Assembly (NCBI RefSeq): GCF_904846715.1
Contig: NZ_CAJHBU010000001.1
Location: 186,001-250,000 of the forward strand
Direction: 5' to 3'
DNA from: Psychrobacter vallis
Lineage (GTDB): Bacteria > Pseudomonadota > Gammaproteobacteria > Pseudomonadales > Moraxellaceae
Length of the DNA: 64,000 nucleotides
Shown here piece by piece: positions 8,887 through 18,229 of this stretch. The notes beneath the pieces are model-generated. The model was not told the DNA's origin. It made no database searches and saw only the letters and a list, made by a program, of their open reading frames with translations. A program made the position numbers and the translations under genes. Every line of letters starts with the position of its first letter. Position 1 is the stretch's first letter.

Positions 8887-11169
8887 ATGTTTACCATGAC
8901 ACAAAACACCACGCGGCATAAATTCAGTACTTTAAGTTGGTTCGTCAAACAGACCATGCATTTCTCAGCCATCGCTTCGTTGGCCTTAAGCTCCTCCATG
9001 ATTCATGCTGAAACTTCACAGCAAAACCAAGCCAATGACACTGGTATCCAAATCAAGGATACAGGGGACGCAGCAGAACCAAGTACCACACTACCGACCA
9101 TCGTGGTCACGGCAGATACGCCCACCCAAGTCACTGAAAATACTGATAGCTACACCATACCCGTCGCCAGTAGTGCCACAGGAATGGCGCTATCAGCGAA
9201 AGAAACGCCGCAAGCCGTCAGCGTGGTCACCAATCAGCAAATCAAAGATCAAAACTCAAACAACTTGATAGATGTACTCAAACGCGCGCCTGGTATTCAA
9301 GTAGGCAGTATCGATGGCGCGCGCAGTGGGTTTTCGGCAAGAGGTTTTGGCATTACTGGCTTCCAAATTGACGGCTTGAATACCGACTTTGTCCAGCAAG
9401 CCGCAATGGGTGAATATAACGCTAATACCGCTATGTTTGATCATGTTGAAATCGTACGAGGCGCCACGGGCTTGATGAGTGGCTCAGGCGATCCTTCTGC
9501 CAATGTTAACTTGATACGTAAACGTGCTGATAGCAAAGTACCTGCTACAGAGCTGTCTGCCAACGTCGATCGTTATGGCAATTATGGCGTTAGCGTTGAC
9601 CGTAGCCAGTCATTGAGCGAGAGCGGTGCTGTACGAGGCCGCGTCGTCGCAAGTTATCAAGATGGTGATACTTTTATCGACCGTCAAGAATTGGGTCAAA
9701 GACTGCTCTATGCCACCGTTGATGCCGATGTGAGCGACAACACCACTGTCAGCGTGGGAGCCAGCCGTCAACACAACAAATCAAAATCGACCATGTGGGG
9801 CGGTTTGCCAAGTTACTTAAGTGATGGCTCAAAAGCAGATTGGGATACCAGCAAAAATGGCAGTGCAGATTGGGCAAACTGGGACTCTGACAACGTCTAT
9901 TACTTTGCTGACATCAATCATGATTTCAATGAAGACTGGAACCTAACCACCAACGCCAGTTATAACGAGAGCGAGAGCAGTCCGAAACTTCTTTATATGT
10001 ATGCCAATGGCAGTCAGGTTATTGACCCTAACGTTGGACTGGTCTATAACTTAAATCCATTCCATGCCGATACCGAACGCAAACAAATCAATGTTAAGAC
10101 CAAATTGACGGGTAATTTTGATGCTCTAGGCAGAACGCATCAACTCATCGTGGGTGGCTCATATAACAAAAGCGAGCTTGATACCTTTACCTATAAAGCG
10201 CCGCCCGATGGACTTTTGCCAGTGTCTGAATTTTTTGACTGGGATGGCAGCTATCCTGAACCAGTGTGGGGAGAGAAAACTCAAAGCTCTGATGTCACGA
10301 TTAAGGAAAAAGCCATCTTTGCGGCAACTCAGCTTAAGCTGACGGATCCTTTGTCAGTGATTTTAGGGACTCGTGTGTCTGATTACGAGCGATCGGGTGT
10401 ACAGTATGGTAGTAATGTAGATACCAAATCTGATCACATTTGGACGCCTTACGCTGGTATTACTTATGATATCAATAACAATCATAGCGTTTATACCAGC
10501 TATAGCGACATCTTTAAGCCGCAATCTCGACGCGACATTAATGGTCGTTATCTTGATCCTATCGAAGGCAAAAACTACGAGATTGGTCTAAAGAGTGAAT
10601 CAGATAATGGGGCGCTACAAAGCCAAGTTAGTATCTTTAGAATCGAGCAAGACAACCTTGCGCAACTTGATGGCGGTCAAAAAATTCCAGGAACCATTGA
10701 AGACGCTTATGTTGGAGCAGAAGGTGCCAACAGTCAGGGCGTCGAAGTGGAAGTCACTGGTCAGTTTAGTGACAAGCTAAAAGCAACTATTGGCTACACG
10801 CATTTTAATGCTGAAGACAAGGATGGCAAAGCCATCAATACTGGCTACGCCGATACTACGCTTAATCTGTTTGCCACCTATGATCTTGATCACGTCATTC
10901 CTAATTTAACCGTTGGTGGCGGTATTGATTGGTCAAATGGATACTATGGCATTGTCACAAACCCTGTGACTGGACAATCCGAAAAGTACGGTCAAGATGA
11001 TGTGACACTTGCTAGCATCATGGCAAAATATGCCTTTAATGACAATCTAGAGGCACAGGTTAACGTCAACAACTTATTCAATCAGAAATATCTTGCTGGT
11101 GAAAACTTCTTTGGGTTAACTTATGGCGAGCCTATAAATGTGGTAGGTAGACTGACCTATCGCTTTTAA
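8887..11169 (+). CDS. TonB-dependent ferric-siderophore receptor (FhuE/FpvA class)
   Basis: Outer-membrane receptor of 760 residues. It has a long signal peptide ending near MIHA (about residue 41), a TonB-box-like TIVVTA near residue 73, and a plug domain with KETPQAVSVVTNQQI, FSARGFGITGFQIDG and VEIVRGATGLMSGSGDPSA. The GDPSANVNLIRKR segment is typical of the coprogen/rhodotorulic acid/pyoverdine receptor group (FhuE, FpvA, FoxA). The 22-strand barrel ends in the Omp signature LTYRF with terminal Phe. Downstream DUF3649, PepSY and DUF3325 genes follow closely in the same direction. A hydroxamate or mixed siderophore ligand is inferred only from resemblance. A strong Fur box lies upstream. 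Confidence 0.93.
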   Translation: MFTMTQNTTRHKFSTLSWFVKQTMHFSAIASLALSSSMIHAETSQQNQANDTGIQIKDTGDAAEPSTTLPTIVVTADTPTQVTENTDSYTIPVASSATGMALSAKETPQAVSVVTNQQIKDQNSNNLIDVLKRAPGIQVGSIDGARSGFSARGFGITGFQIDGLNTDFVQQAAMGEYNANTAMFDHVEIVRGATGLMSGSGDPSANVNLIRKRADSKVPATELSANVDRYGNYGVSVDRSQSLSESGAVRGRVVASYQDGDTFIDRQELGQRLLYATVDADVSDNTTVSVGASRQHNKSKSTMWGGLPSYLSDGSKADWDTSKNGSADWANWDSDNVYYFADINHDFNEDWNLTTNASYNESESSPKLLYMYANGSQVIDPNVGLVYNLNPFHADTERKQINVKTKLTGNFDALGRTHQLIVGGSYNKSELDTFTYKAPPDGLLPVSEFFDWDGSYPEPVWGEKTQSSDVTIKEKAIFAATQLKLTDPLSVILGTRVSDYERSGVQYGSNVDTKSDHIWTPYAGITYDINNNHSVYTSYSDIFKPQSRRDINGRYLDPIEGKNYEIGLKSESDNGALQSQVSIFRIEQDNLAQLDGGQKIPGTIEDAYVGAEGANSQGVEVEVTGQFSDKLKATIGYTHFNAEDKDGKAINTGYADTTLNLFATYDLDHVIPNLTVGGGIDWSNGYYGIVTNPVTGQSEKYGQDDVTLASIMAKYAFNDNLEAQVNVNNLFNQKYLAGENFFGLTYGEPINVVGRLTYRF

Positions 11170-11214
11170 TGTTGATACTGGTTTGACCATTTACCGTAAT
11201 AGACAGGTCGTCAC

Positions 11215-11505
11215 ATGAGTAAACGCCATAGCAGTCAAGGTTTTTATCTGCCTGACTTCACAGTTTTTAGTCGTATTGTGTTAGCGATTGGTGGTAGCTA
11301 TGGCGTGGCGGTGCTCACTGACCTTGTGTTTTTGTCCTTACCAATGGAGACAATTTCTGCCATCTATTGGGGACAGATTGCTAGCATCGTGGTATGTGCA
11401 GTCATGATTATTTTAGTATTTTCGCTGCGACGTCTATGGCTGGCATGGACGGTAGTCACTGTCATTGCAGGAATATTGGGAATGATATGTTATGCCACTA
11501 TTTAG
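11215..11505 (+). CDS. DUF3649-type small membrane protein, iron-uptake associated
   Basis: 96-residue protein with about three hydrophobic segments (residues 16-38, 46-66 and 73-94). The FSRIVLAIGGSYGVA start is typical of DUF3649 proteins, which are repeatedly encoded between a TonB-dependent siderophore receptor and a PepSY membrane protein, as here. It lies 45 bp after the receptor stop and 27 bp before the PepSY start, so it belongs to the same transcription unit. It probably sits in the inner membrane beside the PepSY protein; its biochemical role is not established. Confidence 0.75.
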   Translation: MSKRHSSQGFYLPDFTVFSRIVLAIGGSYGVAVLTDLVFLSLPMETISAIYWGQIASIVVCAVMIILVFSLRRLWLAWTVVTVIAGILGMICYATI

Positions 11506-11532
11506 ACTTTTATTACCATCAGGTCATCTTTG

Positions 11533-13221
11533 ATGTCAGACTCTGCTAAACGCCAAACCGTACCAATGACCGAAATTAAGACAAGAGACAAAACCAAGAC
11601 AAAAGGTTATCGGCTGATCATGTCTGATGTTCATACTTGGTTTGGGCTGCTACTTGGTTGGTTGTTATTTACCATTTTTCTTATGGGTACGGTCAGTTAT
11701 TTTAATAATGAGCTGACGGCATGGATGCAACCTGAAATTCCCCCTATTTCGCAACAAATAACAGCAACGTCCTCACAACCTCAAAACGCGGTAAGCAACA
11801 TAGATAGTCTAGAGCCTTTTGGTACGGCGATTACGCATCTGCAAGCAACCCAAACCGATGCCAAAAACTGGTTTATCACCAACGGTCCTACTAGCACTAG
11901 TAGCGAGCAGCGTTTACATATTACGACCAGTGCTGAGAATGAAAGACTAAGTTATCAAATTGATACACAAACTCAAGCCATTTATACGCCAAGAGATACA
12001 GCTGGTGGCAACTTTTTTTATCGTATGCATTTTGATTTGCATTATATGAATGTGATATGGGCAAGGATCATCGTCGGTATTGCCTCCATGATGATGCTGA
12101 TGGCTATCATTACTGGCATCATTGTCCACAAAAAAATCTTTATCGATTTTTTTACTTTTCGTTGGGGCAAAGGACAACGCTCATGGCTTGATGCGCACAA
12201 TGCTTTTTCTGTACTACCACTGCCCTTTCATATCATGATTACTTTCACTGGCATCATTACCTTAATCACGTTGTATATGCCGTGGGGTGGTATGATCGCT
12301 AACATTGATACCCAGCAGTTTTTTGAAGAAATTTATTCTTATAGGGCAGCCGATGCGACTGAGTTGCAACCTGCACCGATGATAAGTATTGCCCCACTGC
12401 TGGCGACCACTCAAGCAGATTGGCAAAAGCTCAACCCCAATTATAAAATTACCAGTGTCAGTATCAATCATCCCAATACTGATCATAGCCAGATTATCAT
12501 TGATGGCAAAGCCGACCGTCAGATATCAACCATAGGCGTGTTTCGCATTTATGACGGGCAAACAGGAAAAACCCTGAAACAAAGCAAACCACCACCGCTC
12601 GCTGTGACGACTCATACGGTCATGATTGGCTTGCATGCAGGGCGCTTTGCCGATTATTGGCTGCGCTGGCTGTATTTTTTATTGGGCGCAGCAGGTTGCG
12701 GTATGATTGCAACGGGTTTGGTGCTTTGGACAGTAAAACGCCGCCGCCAATTGCTCACTATGGACAAACCCTATGTGGGATTTTGGCTGGTGGAAAAACT
12801 TAATATTGCTACGCTGGCTGGATTGCCTTTGGCTATGGTAGGATTTTTATGGCTCAACCGTTTGCTACCCTTAAATATGACGGCACGTGCAAAGTGGGAA
12901 GTCGATGGATTTTTTATTATATGGGCATGTAGCTTTGTGCTGACGTTATTGCTCTCGAATCGTAACGCATGGCGCATATTACTGTCGTTGGTCACGCTAT
13001 CGCTCTTATTCACGCCGCTACTCAATAGCTTGACTACCGAACGCGGGTTTCTACACAGTGTCTTTAGTCGCGATGTACTGTTTATCAGCTTCGATGTCAT
13101 ACTTTTTATTCTAGCACTGCTGTTTGCTTATATCACTTATGCTGCTGGCTTTAAAAAACCGTCGCCTGAGCAAAAGATGAAATCAAAATATCGCGTGGCA
13201 TCTCAGACAGGAAACCCATAG
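11533..13221 (+). CDS. PepSY-domain iron-regulated inner membrane protein
   Basis: PepSY-associated TM helix protein. The N-terminal VHTWFGLLLGWLLFTIFLMGT is the typical first helix, followed by a periplasmic domain, a second helix pair near residues 170-240, another periplasmic PepSY segment, and C-terminal helices. Conserved histidines are in FHLDLHY-like and HNAFS segments. Family members (FoxB, FsrB and similar) are implicated in reductive release of iron from siderophores in the periplasm. The upstream TTG at 11530 is possible, but the ATG at 11533 with an AGG site 9 bases upstream is preferred. It abuts DUF3325 with a 1-bp gap. Confidence 0.85.
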   Translation: MSDSAKRQTVPMTEIKTRDKTKTKGYRLIMSDVHTWFGLLLGWLLFTIFLMGTVSYFNNELTAWMQPEIPPISQQITATSSQPQNAVSNIDSLEPFGTAITHLQATQTDAKNWFITNGPTSTSSEQRLHITTSAENERLSYQIDTQTQAIYTPRDTAGGNFFYRMHFDLHYMNVIWARIIVGIASMMMLMAIITGIIVHKKIFIDFFTFRWGKGQRSWLDAHNAFSVLPLPFHIMITFTGIITLITLYMPWGGMIANIDTQQFFEEIYSYRAADATELQPAPMISIAPLLATTQADWQKLNPNYKITSVSINHPNTDHSQIIIDGKADRQISTIGVFRIYDGQTGKTLKQSKPPPLAVTTHTVMIGLHAGRFADYWLRWLYFLLGAAGCGMIATGLVLWTVKRRRQLLTMDKPYVGFWLVEKLNIATLAGLPLAMVGFLWLNRLLPLNMTARAKWEVDGFFIIWACSFVLTLLLSNRNAWRILLSLVTLSLLFTPLLNSLTTERGFLHSVFSRDVLFISFDVILFILALLFAYITYAAGFKKPSPEQKMKSKYRVASQTGNP

Positions 13222-13222
13222 T

Positions 13223-13531
13223 ATGTCTAACTTGGTCATATCTGACTCAATGCTGTCTATTCTGCTATTTTTACTGAATCTGCTGGGCCTGATTGCCTTG
13301 ATGATAAGCAGTAAAAGACATGTGGATACGTTTCAGCACAAATTACCTCTTTTTTTAAGTCGTCATCGGCTACGCTGGCTAGGGCTGCTACTGTTAGCGA
13401 TTGCATTTTTATTGACGTATTTTTCACACCAAACAGGCTATTTCGTCGTGGTATGGTTTGCCAGTTTGACAGTAACAGCAGGATTGGTTTATTTAGCCAT
13501 GATGATATATAGTCGATTTTACATAAAATAG
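13223..13531 (+). CDS. DUF3325-type small membrane protein
   Basis: 102 residues with three hydrophobic helices (about 9-28, 50-67 and 72-95) and a central basic stretch HRLRWLGLLLLAIA that fits the DUF3325 family. Such proteins usually close operons containing a siderophore receptor, DUF3649 and PepSY proteins, which is the order here. The start is immediately after the PepSY TAG stop, implying translational coupling. The function is unknown; a role with the PepSY iron reductase-like protein is inferred from context. Confidence 0.75.
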   Translation: MSNLVISDSMLSILLFLLNLLGLIALMISSKRHVDTFQHKLPLFLSRHRLRWLGLLLLAIAFLLTYFSHQTGYFVVVWFASLTVTAGLVYLAMMIYSRFYIK

Positions 13532-13644
13532 ATACATTATCTTCCAGTCCCGCTGACTTGTTTTTATACTGAACTCACCATATGAGCAGTGATAAGCAGC
13601 TCGACATACAATCGATACGTGACATTATAATGTATAAAGCGCCG

Positions 13645-14550
13645 CTATGAAAAATTGGTCATCCTGTCATTAAACTTTTCTATAATGATATTGGCACATG
13701 GTTCAGGTACTTCCATGGGCAAAAGATGTCCATTGTCAGATAGCTCGATAACGTGCGTCGTTGGGACAAGACTTTTCCAGATTTTACGGACTTTATTGCT
13801 AATAAAAATGGAGGGTTTGCCCATAATAATGGTATACGGAAAATCCATGTTATTGAGTTTTTTTAATGCGTCATTGACGAAAGGCGTGTCAAAGTAGCTT
13901 GCCAACTCTTGCTTGGGCGTAAATAACAGGCTATACGCCGCTTCCTCATTTTGAATGAGACTGTTTTTCGCAAAGATATAAAGATGGTCATCGCCAATGC
14001 GCTTGAATGCGCGATGTGCCCGCAGATATTCGTAGTATGCCTCAATACTTTGCCACTCCGCTTGCTTAGCGAGCGTACTTTTGAAAGGTTCTTGACTGAT
14101 CTTTATGCTGTCAGGGATCAGATCAGTAATGAGTTTTTGTGATTTGGTAAATGTCACTGGCTCTATCAAATACAACTGCGAAAACAATTCTGGGCATTTA
14201 GCAGCGGCAATGACGGTGGCTGTCGCGCCTTGTGAATGACCGATACCGACCACAGGCTTATCTTGCGTTCTCTCCAAAAAATCAATCAGTGCGTCGGCGT
14301 CTTGCTCACGAGTCAGCTTTTTCATAGAAGGTAAATCTTGCCAATATCCGCGCATGGCCAGACTGCTCAGATTGAATCGCTCACTGAGTTTGGTCAATAG
14401 CGGTATATAAACACCCGTCGCAAATCCATTACCGCCATAAAAATGCGCAGGTGATGATTCAGTGTTTTTATCCCTTTCAACCAAGGCTGATAGATCGTAA
14501 TATCTGGCATTTTTGCCATCTAGAGTCATCGTACGTTCGAATGTTTGCAT
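13645..14550 (-). CDS. Alpha/beta hydrolase
   Basis: 301-residue alpha/beta-fold hydrolase. The nucleophile elbow GIGHSQGATATV places the catalytic Ser near residue 99, an oxyanion-hole region HFYGGNGFATG lies near 37, and the final His is probably in DNGHLLPMEVPE near 276. Acid residue not assigned. No signal peptide, so cytoplasmic. It stands alone between the siderophore operon (convergent) and a thioesterase gene. The substrate cannot be predicted; esters or lactones are usual for the family. Confidence 0.82.
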   Translation of the reverse strand: MQTFERTMTLDGKNARYYDLSALVERDKNTESSPAHFYGGNGFATGVYIPLLTKLSERFNLSSLAMRGYWQDLPSMKKLTREQDADALIDFLERTQDKPVVGIGHSQGATATVIAAAKCPELFSQLYLIEPVTFTKSQKLITDLIPDSIKISQEPFKSTLAKQAEWQSIEAYYEYLRAHRAFKRIGDDHLYIFAKNSLIQNEEAAYSLLFTPKQELASYFDTPFVNDALKKLNNMDFPYTIIMGKPSIFISNKVRKIWKSLVPTTHVIELSDNGHLLPMEVPEPCANIIIEKFNDRMTNFS

Positions 14551-14702
14551 AACATGGGTCTTATTATTATTGAGGAATAGGCAAAGCCGTTTTAAGTGGT
14601 AAAGTATTCATGAAACGCCAAGGTAAGAATGTAATTACAACAATACGATTATAAACCTCTGCACACTACGCAATACTCGACCACATCTCTCATTTGGCGC
14701 TA

Positions 14703-15227
14703 CTAGACGTCAAATATTAAACAAGTCGTGGTGGCATGAGCATATAGTTTGCCATCAGGCCCTACAATCCGTCCCTCAGCGGTCGCGGTTTTTCGACCTA
14801 CATGAATGACGGTGCCTTCGGCGCGCACAAGTGGTGTTGCATCGCTCAAAGCCCGTATCATATTTACCTTGATCTCTAGGGTGGTATAAGCTTTACCCGC
14901 TGGTAAGGTAGACTGAATGGCGCACGCGACAGCGGAGTCTAACAGCGTACAAAACCAACCCCCGTGGACACTGCCTAAAGGATTGTAATGTTGCTGACCC
15001 GGTCGACCTTGAAAAATGGCGGTGCCAGACTCAATGCGAATGGGCATAAAATCAAGCGTCACGCCAATAGGCGGCTGCGGCAATTCGCCTGCAAACATCG
15101 CTTTAAACATTTCCATACCACTCAAACCAGCCAACTCCGCAGGCGGGGTCACCCCAGCAGGTCCCAACTTCTCCTGTACTTGTAATGCTTCTGCTTCCCA
15201 CGTTTCGATTACATTTGCTACATCCAT
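14703..15227 (-). CDS. PaaI-family acyl-CoA thioesterase (hotdog fold)
   Basis: Hotdog-fold thioesterase that hydrolyses acyl- or aryl-CoA. The signature GSVHGGWFCTLLDSAVACAI (catalytic region with HGG) and the following TLEIKVNMIRAL are typical of the PaaI/YbdB group, and the C-terminal half contains VIHVGRKTATAEGRIVGPDG. The frame is open upstream to 15269, but the ATG at 15225-15227 has an AAGGA site 7 bases upstream and gives 174 residues, so it is chosen. The N-terminal 50 residues before the hotdog domain are helical and contain a PAELAGLSGMEMFKAM segment seen in related proteins. Cytoplasmic, monocistronic, substrate unknown. Confidence 0.85.
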   Translation of the reverse strand: MDVANVIETWEAEALQVQEKLGPAGVTPPAELAGLSGMEMFKAMFAGELPQPPIGVTLDFMPIRIESGTAIFQGRPGQQHYNPLGSVHGGWFCTLLDSAVACAIQSTLPAGKAYTTLEIKVNMIRALSDATPLVRAEGTVIHVGRKTATAEGRIVGPDGKLYAHATTTCLIFDV

Positions 15228-15425
15228 CTTACTGTCCTTGTGCATTAGAAGTGTGCCTTGTCCCAGCATTGCGCGCTATCAACTGGTTAAGCAATGACTA
15301 TTTAGATAACGATAACCCGTTTTTATGACGTGATTATTCATCAAAACCTGCTTAGAAATATAGCATAAAAGAAATCGGCAACTACTTATAAGTCCAGATT
15401 ATTACTCACGCGTGCAAAAATCTGC

Positions 15426-15472
15426 TTGAAATTTGTTCACAATAATATATGATTCGTATACGTTTCATATAT
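15426..15472 (+). promoter_or_regulatory. Promoter with overlapping palindromic operator before the ParD-like gene
   Basis: A -35-like TTGAAA (15426-15431) and -10-like TATGAT (15448-15453) are spaced 16 bp. The -10 lies inside a 28-bp palindrome (15445-15472): arms ATATATGA and TCATATAT around a perfect CGTATACG core, 24 of 28 positions symmetric. Ribbon-helix-helix antitoxins usually bind such sites and repress their own promoter; autoregulation here is inference. Confidence 0.6.
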
Positions 15473-15485
15473 TAGAGGTATTCCG

Positions 15486-15704
15486 ATGGGCATCGTAAAA
15501 ATTGATGATGCGCTGCACGAAGAGATTCGTAAGGCAAGTACGGTAATGGTGCGCTCTATTAACGCACAAGCTGAGTATTGGATGAAGATAGGCATGCTTG
15601 CTGAGGCCAATCCTACTATGACTTATAGCCAAATTATTAATGAGCAGATGAAAAAAGCTGATGTCAAAAATACTCTTGAGACAGGGAATCTTATCGATGG
15701 CTGA
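15486..15704 (+). CDS. ParD-like antitoxin-family protein
   Basis: 72-residue protein resembling the ParD-like antitoxin family. The N-terminus (GIVKIDDALHEEIRKAS) fits a ribbon-helix-helix strand and helix, followed by SINAQAEYWMKIGMLAEANP, a hallmark of this family, and a C-terminal YSQIINEQMKK helix. A GAGGT site precedes the ATG. It overlaps the methionine aminopeptidase gene by 8 bases, so no separate toxin gene follows. A palindrome overlaps the promoter. The protein is probably a DNA-binding repressor of this two-gene operon; a true toxin partner has not been shown for such pairs. Confidence 0.75.
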   Translation: MGIVKIDDALHEEIRKASTVMVRSINAQAEYWMKIGMLAEANPTMTYSQIINEQMKKADVKNTLETGNLIDG

Positions 15705-16470
15705 GATCACGCTAAAAACGCCCGAAGAACTCAAGGTAATACGCAAGTCTGGACGCCTACTCGCCTCAGTTTTTAATTATCTTGATAAAAATATCACCAT
15801 CGGCACCTCTACGATGGAAATCAACGATCTCGCTGAGCGTCATATCGTCGATCAGCTCGCTGCACGTCCAGCGAGCAAAGGTCAATATGGTTATGAGTAT
15901 GCGCTCAACACGTCAGTCAATAACGTGGTCTGTCATGGCATTCCCTCAGACAGTCAAATACTCAAATCAGGCGATATTGTGAATGTGGATATTACCTTAG
16001 AGCAAGGTGGTTTTATCGCCGATTCGAGTAAAATGTATATGATCGGTGAGGTGCTACCACTCGCCAAACTCTTGGTGGATAAGACATATAAGGCCATGTG
16101 GGAAGGCATACGTGTGGTAAAACCGGGAGCGACACTCGGTGATGTTGGTCACGCCATTCAAACCTATGCTGAAAAGAATGGCTACTCTATCGTACGAGAG
16201 TATTGTGGTCACGGGATTGGACGTGAGATGCATGAAGCGCCAGAAGTGCTGCATTACGGTATTCAGGGGAAAGGTTTAATGCTAAAAGAAGGCATGACAT
16301 TCACGATTGAACCAATGATCAATCAAGGTAAGGCCAAAGTCAAAACGAAAAACGATGGCTGGACAGTCGTCACCAGTGATAAAAAACTGTCTGCCCAGTG
16401 GGAGCACACCATTGCCGTCACATCAGATGGTTATGAAGTGTTGACACTTCGAGAAGACGAAAGTGTGTAA
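15697..16470 (+). CDS. map: Type I methionine aminopeptidase paired with a ParD-like gene
   Basis: Removes the N-terminal Met from new proteins. From the ATG at 15697 it has 257 residues, and all catalytic residues are in place: H80 (VCHGIP), metal ligands D98, D109, H172, E205 and E236. These are the E. coli Map positions shifted by one, so it should be active. An upstream ATG at 15661 would extend it inside the antitoxin gene; 15697 is preferred because it has an AGGGA site 9 bases before it and the usual family length. The context is unlike the housekeeping map gene beside rpsB, so this is probably a second copy co-regulated with the ParD-like protein. Confidence 0.9.
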   Translation: MAEITLKTPEELKVIRKSGRLLASVFNYLDKNITIGTSTMEINDLAERHIVDQLAARPASKGQYGYEYALNTSVNNVVCHGIPSDSQILKSGDIVNVDITLEQGGFIADSSKMYMIGEVLPLAKLLVDKTYKAMWEGIRVVKPGATLGDVGHAIQTYAEKNGYSIVREYCGHGIGREMHEAPEVLHYGIQGKGLMLKEGMTFTIEPMINQGKAKVKTKNDGWTVVTSDKKLSAQWEHTIAVTSDGYEVLTLREDESV

Positions 16471-16583
16471 AGAATGATTCATATAGACAGTTAGATTATA
16501 GATCCCTTGCAAAAGCGCCCTCTCTCGGCTTCACACTGAGGAGGTTTAGCAATGGCCTATACAAGAGATCTACTTATTGATTG

Positions 16584-17494
16584 TTAAAATTTATAGACCT
16601 GCCCATCATTAGGGACGAGGGTGCGTTGCTTGTCTAAGTGCTTTTCTTCTATAAAACGACGTAGCTCTGCTCTTGTTAGCGTTGCATGATTGACCGTATC
16701 CATGTGTACGCTAATTATTTGAGCATTAGGAGAGAATTTATACGCACGGTATACATTCTCTTTACCCATGATAATAGAGTCATCAAAAGAAGTCAGCTTC
16801 GCATAGCCTGCATTAAGGACGACCGCATCAGGCTGGTAGCGAGTGAGCGCACCTTCTACTTCTTTATCCCAAATCGTATCACCTGCGACATAGACTGTTT
16901 TGTAGTTTGGTTTTTGGAACACAATCCCCATCGTTTTGCCAAGTGACTGAGCAAGTGCTGGAACCTTGTACATCTCATCAGTACCATGCTGTCCGATGGT
17001 TTTATTGATTCTAGTGCCTTTAAACACAATCCCTTGCTCTGTCAGTACTCTGACATCGGTGAAACCATCTTTACGTACGATTGCCGCATCGGCTGCATAT
17101 TGGGTAAAAATTGGCATATTACGAGGCACGAGGTTATGTGCGGCATCATCCCAATGGTCAGCATGTAAATGCGTCAAGATAATGGCATCTGCTTTAAGCA
17201 CTTCTGCAACAGACATCGGCAAATCTACCATTGGATAGCGAATCTCGCTATTTACAGTATCTGCAAATCCTGGGTAGGCGTTTTTAGGCGCAAGCATAGG
17301 GTCTACTAAAAAGTAGTGCCAGCATAATCGAGCATAATCGTGGCGTTGCGGATTTGCTGAAAGATAACGGTATTGGTCGCTGTCTGTTTTACAGCGTTAG
17401 AATTTGCTGCTGGACTGGCAAAGGTGGTACATGCGGTTGAAAATATCACGCCACTTAATAGTGTGGTGCCGGTCAGCGATTTTACTATATTCAT
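16584..17494 (-). pseudogene. Exported MBL-fold metallohydrolase, split by a one-base frameshift
   Basis: Two frames together form one protein. The first (17494 to 17306) has a signal peptide with a lipobox-like FSTAC and ends at LDYAGTTF followed by two TAG stops. The second (from 17297) starts at MLAPKNAYPGF and carries HLHADHWD, the zinc motif of the metallo-beta-lactamase fold, and further HxxE-type ligand regions. Adding one T to the T5 run (17308-17312 as A5 on the plus strand) restores GTTFLVDPML, exactly the family's usual sequence. So either the gene is broken, it slips in a homopolymer, or this is a sequencing error. The intact protein would be a periplasmic or membrane-anchored hydrolase of the RomA/UlaG-like group with unknown substrate. 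Confidence 0.8.
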
Positions 17495-17572
17495 AATAGT
17501 TACCTTATTGATAATAATTTGGTTTAAGAGTCTATTTCATGACTAAATCATGAGCGGATTAAAAAATCTGGA

Positions 17573-18121
17573 TTAACGCGCAATCCAAATTTGGGTATCA
17601 ATCACTTCGCCATATAGAAACTCAATCGCTGCCATGATAGTGGCGTGAGCCTGCGCTGCGGGTACCGTCGTCCCGTTAAATTCAAGATCAAGCGTGGCAC
17701 AGGCATCATGAACCGTGGTCGTGGTATAACCAAAGTCCACTGCCGCACGAACGGTGGCATCCACGCACATGTGACTCATAGCACCAATCACGGTAACCTC
17801 TTTGATGCCTTCTTTATCGAGCAACTCTTTAAGAGCAGTCTCACGGAATGAATTGGGGTAATGCTTTGTGATGACAGTCTCACCCTCTATCGGTTTTACC
17901 TTCTCATTGATCTCTACACCATCGCTACCCGGCGTAAAGATCGATGCGTCAGCAGAGGGCATCTCATGACGAATATGAATAATGGTATGGCCTTTTTGTC
18001 TAGCAGACGCAATAACCAAAGCTGCATTATCAGCAGCTTCGTTGATACCTACCAGTGATAACTTACCTTCTGGGAAATACTCATTTTGAATGTCGACAAC
18101 GATCAGTGCTTGTTTGTTCAT
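17573..18121 (-). CDS. Isochorismatase-family cysteine hydrolase
   Basis: 182-residue cysteine hydrolase. The catalytic triad is visible: D10 in ALIVVDIQNEYF, K86 in VITKHYPNSF and C119 in AMSHMCVDATVRAA, with the cis-peptide region before the Cys. Members hydrolyse isochorismate, nicotinamide or other amides. It is transcribed divergently from a GlxA-type regulator 108 bp away, a common pairing that suggests control by that regulator. No siderophore aryl-acid genes are next to it, so a true isochorismatase role in siderophore synthesis is unlikely. Cytoplasmic. Confidence 0.87.
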   Translation of the reverse strand: MNKQALIVVDIQNEYFPEGKLSLVGINEAADNAALVIASARQKGHTIIHIRHEMPSADASIFTPGSDGVEINEKVKPIEGETVITKHYPNSFRETALKELLDKEGIKEVTVIGAMSHMCVDATVRAAVDFGYTTTTVHDACATLDLEFNGTTVPAAQAHATIMAAIEFLYGEVIDTQIWIAR

Positions 18122-18229
18122 AATAATGCCTCTTTGTTTATGGGAGCGGCTGTATAGGCGTATATTTTACAAGCACCGTGCTACACTAACGAGTGGCCAC
18201 ATCGACACATTAGAGGCTAATAACGACAT

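Noticed and set aside
17320..17340. 10-bp tandem copy AGCATAATCG x2 as a disruptive duplication in the MBL gene
   Set aside because: The translated protein reads IMLDYAG, which fits the family without removing a copy; the repeat is therefore likely native.
17573..18121. Isochorismatase for catechol siderophore synthesis
   Set aside because: No entA, entC, entE or similar gene is nearby; its divergent GlxA-type regulator points to an unrelated amide or nicotinamide-type hydrolase.
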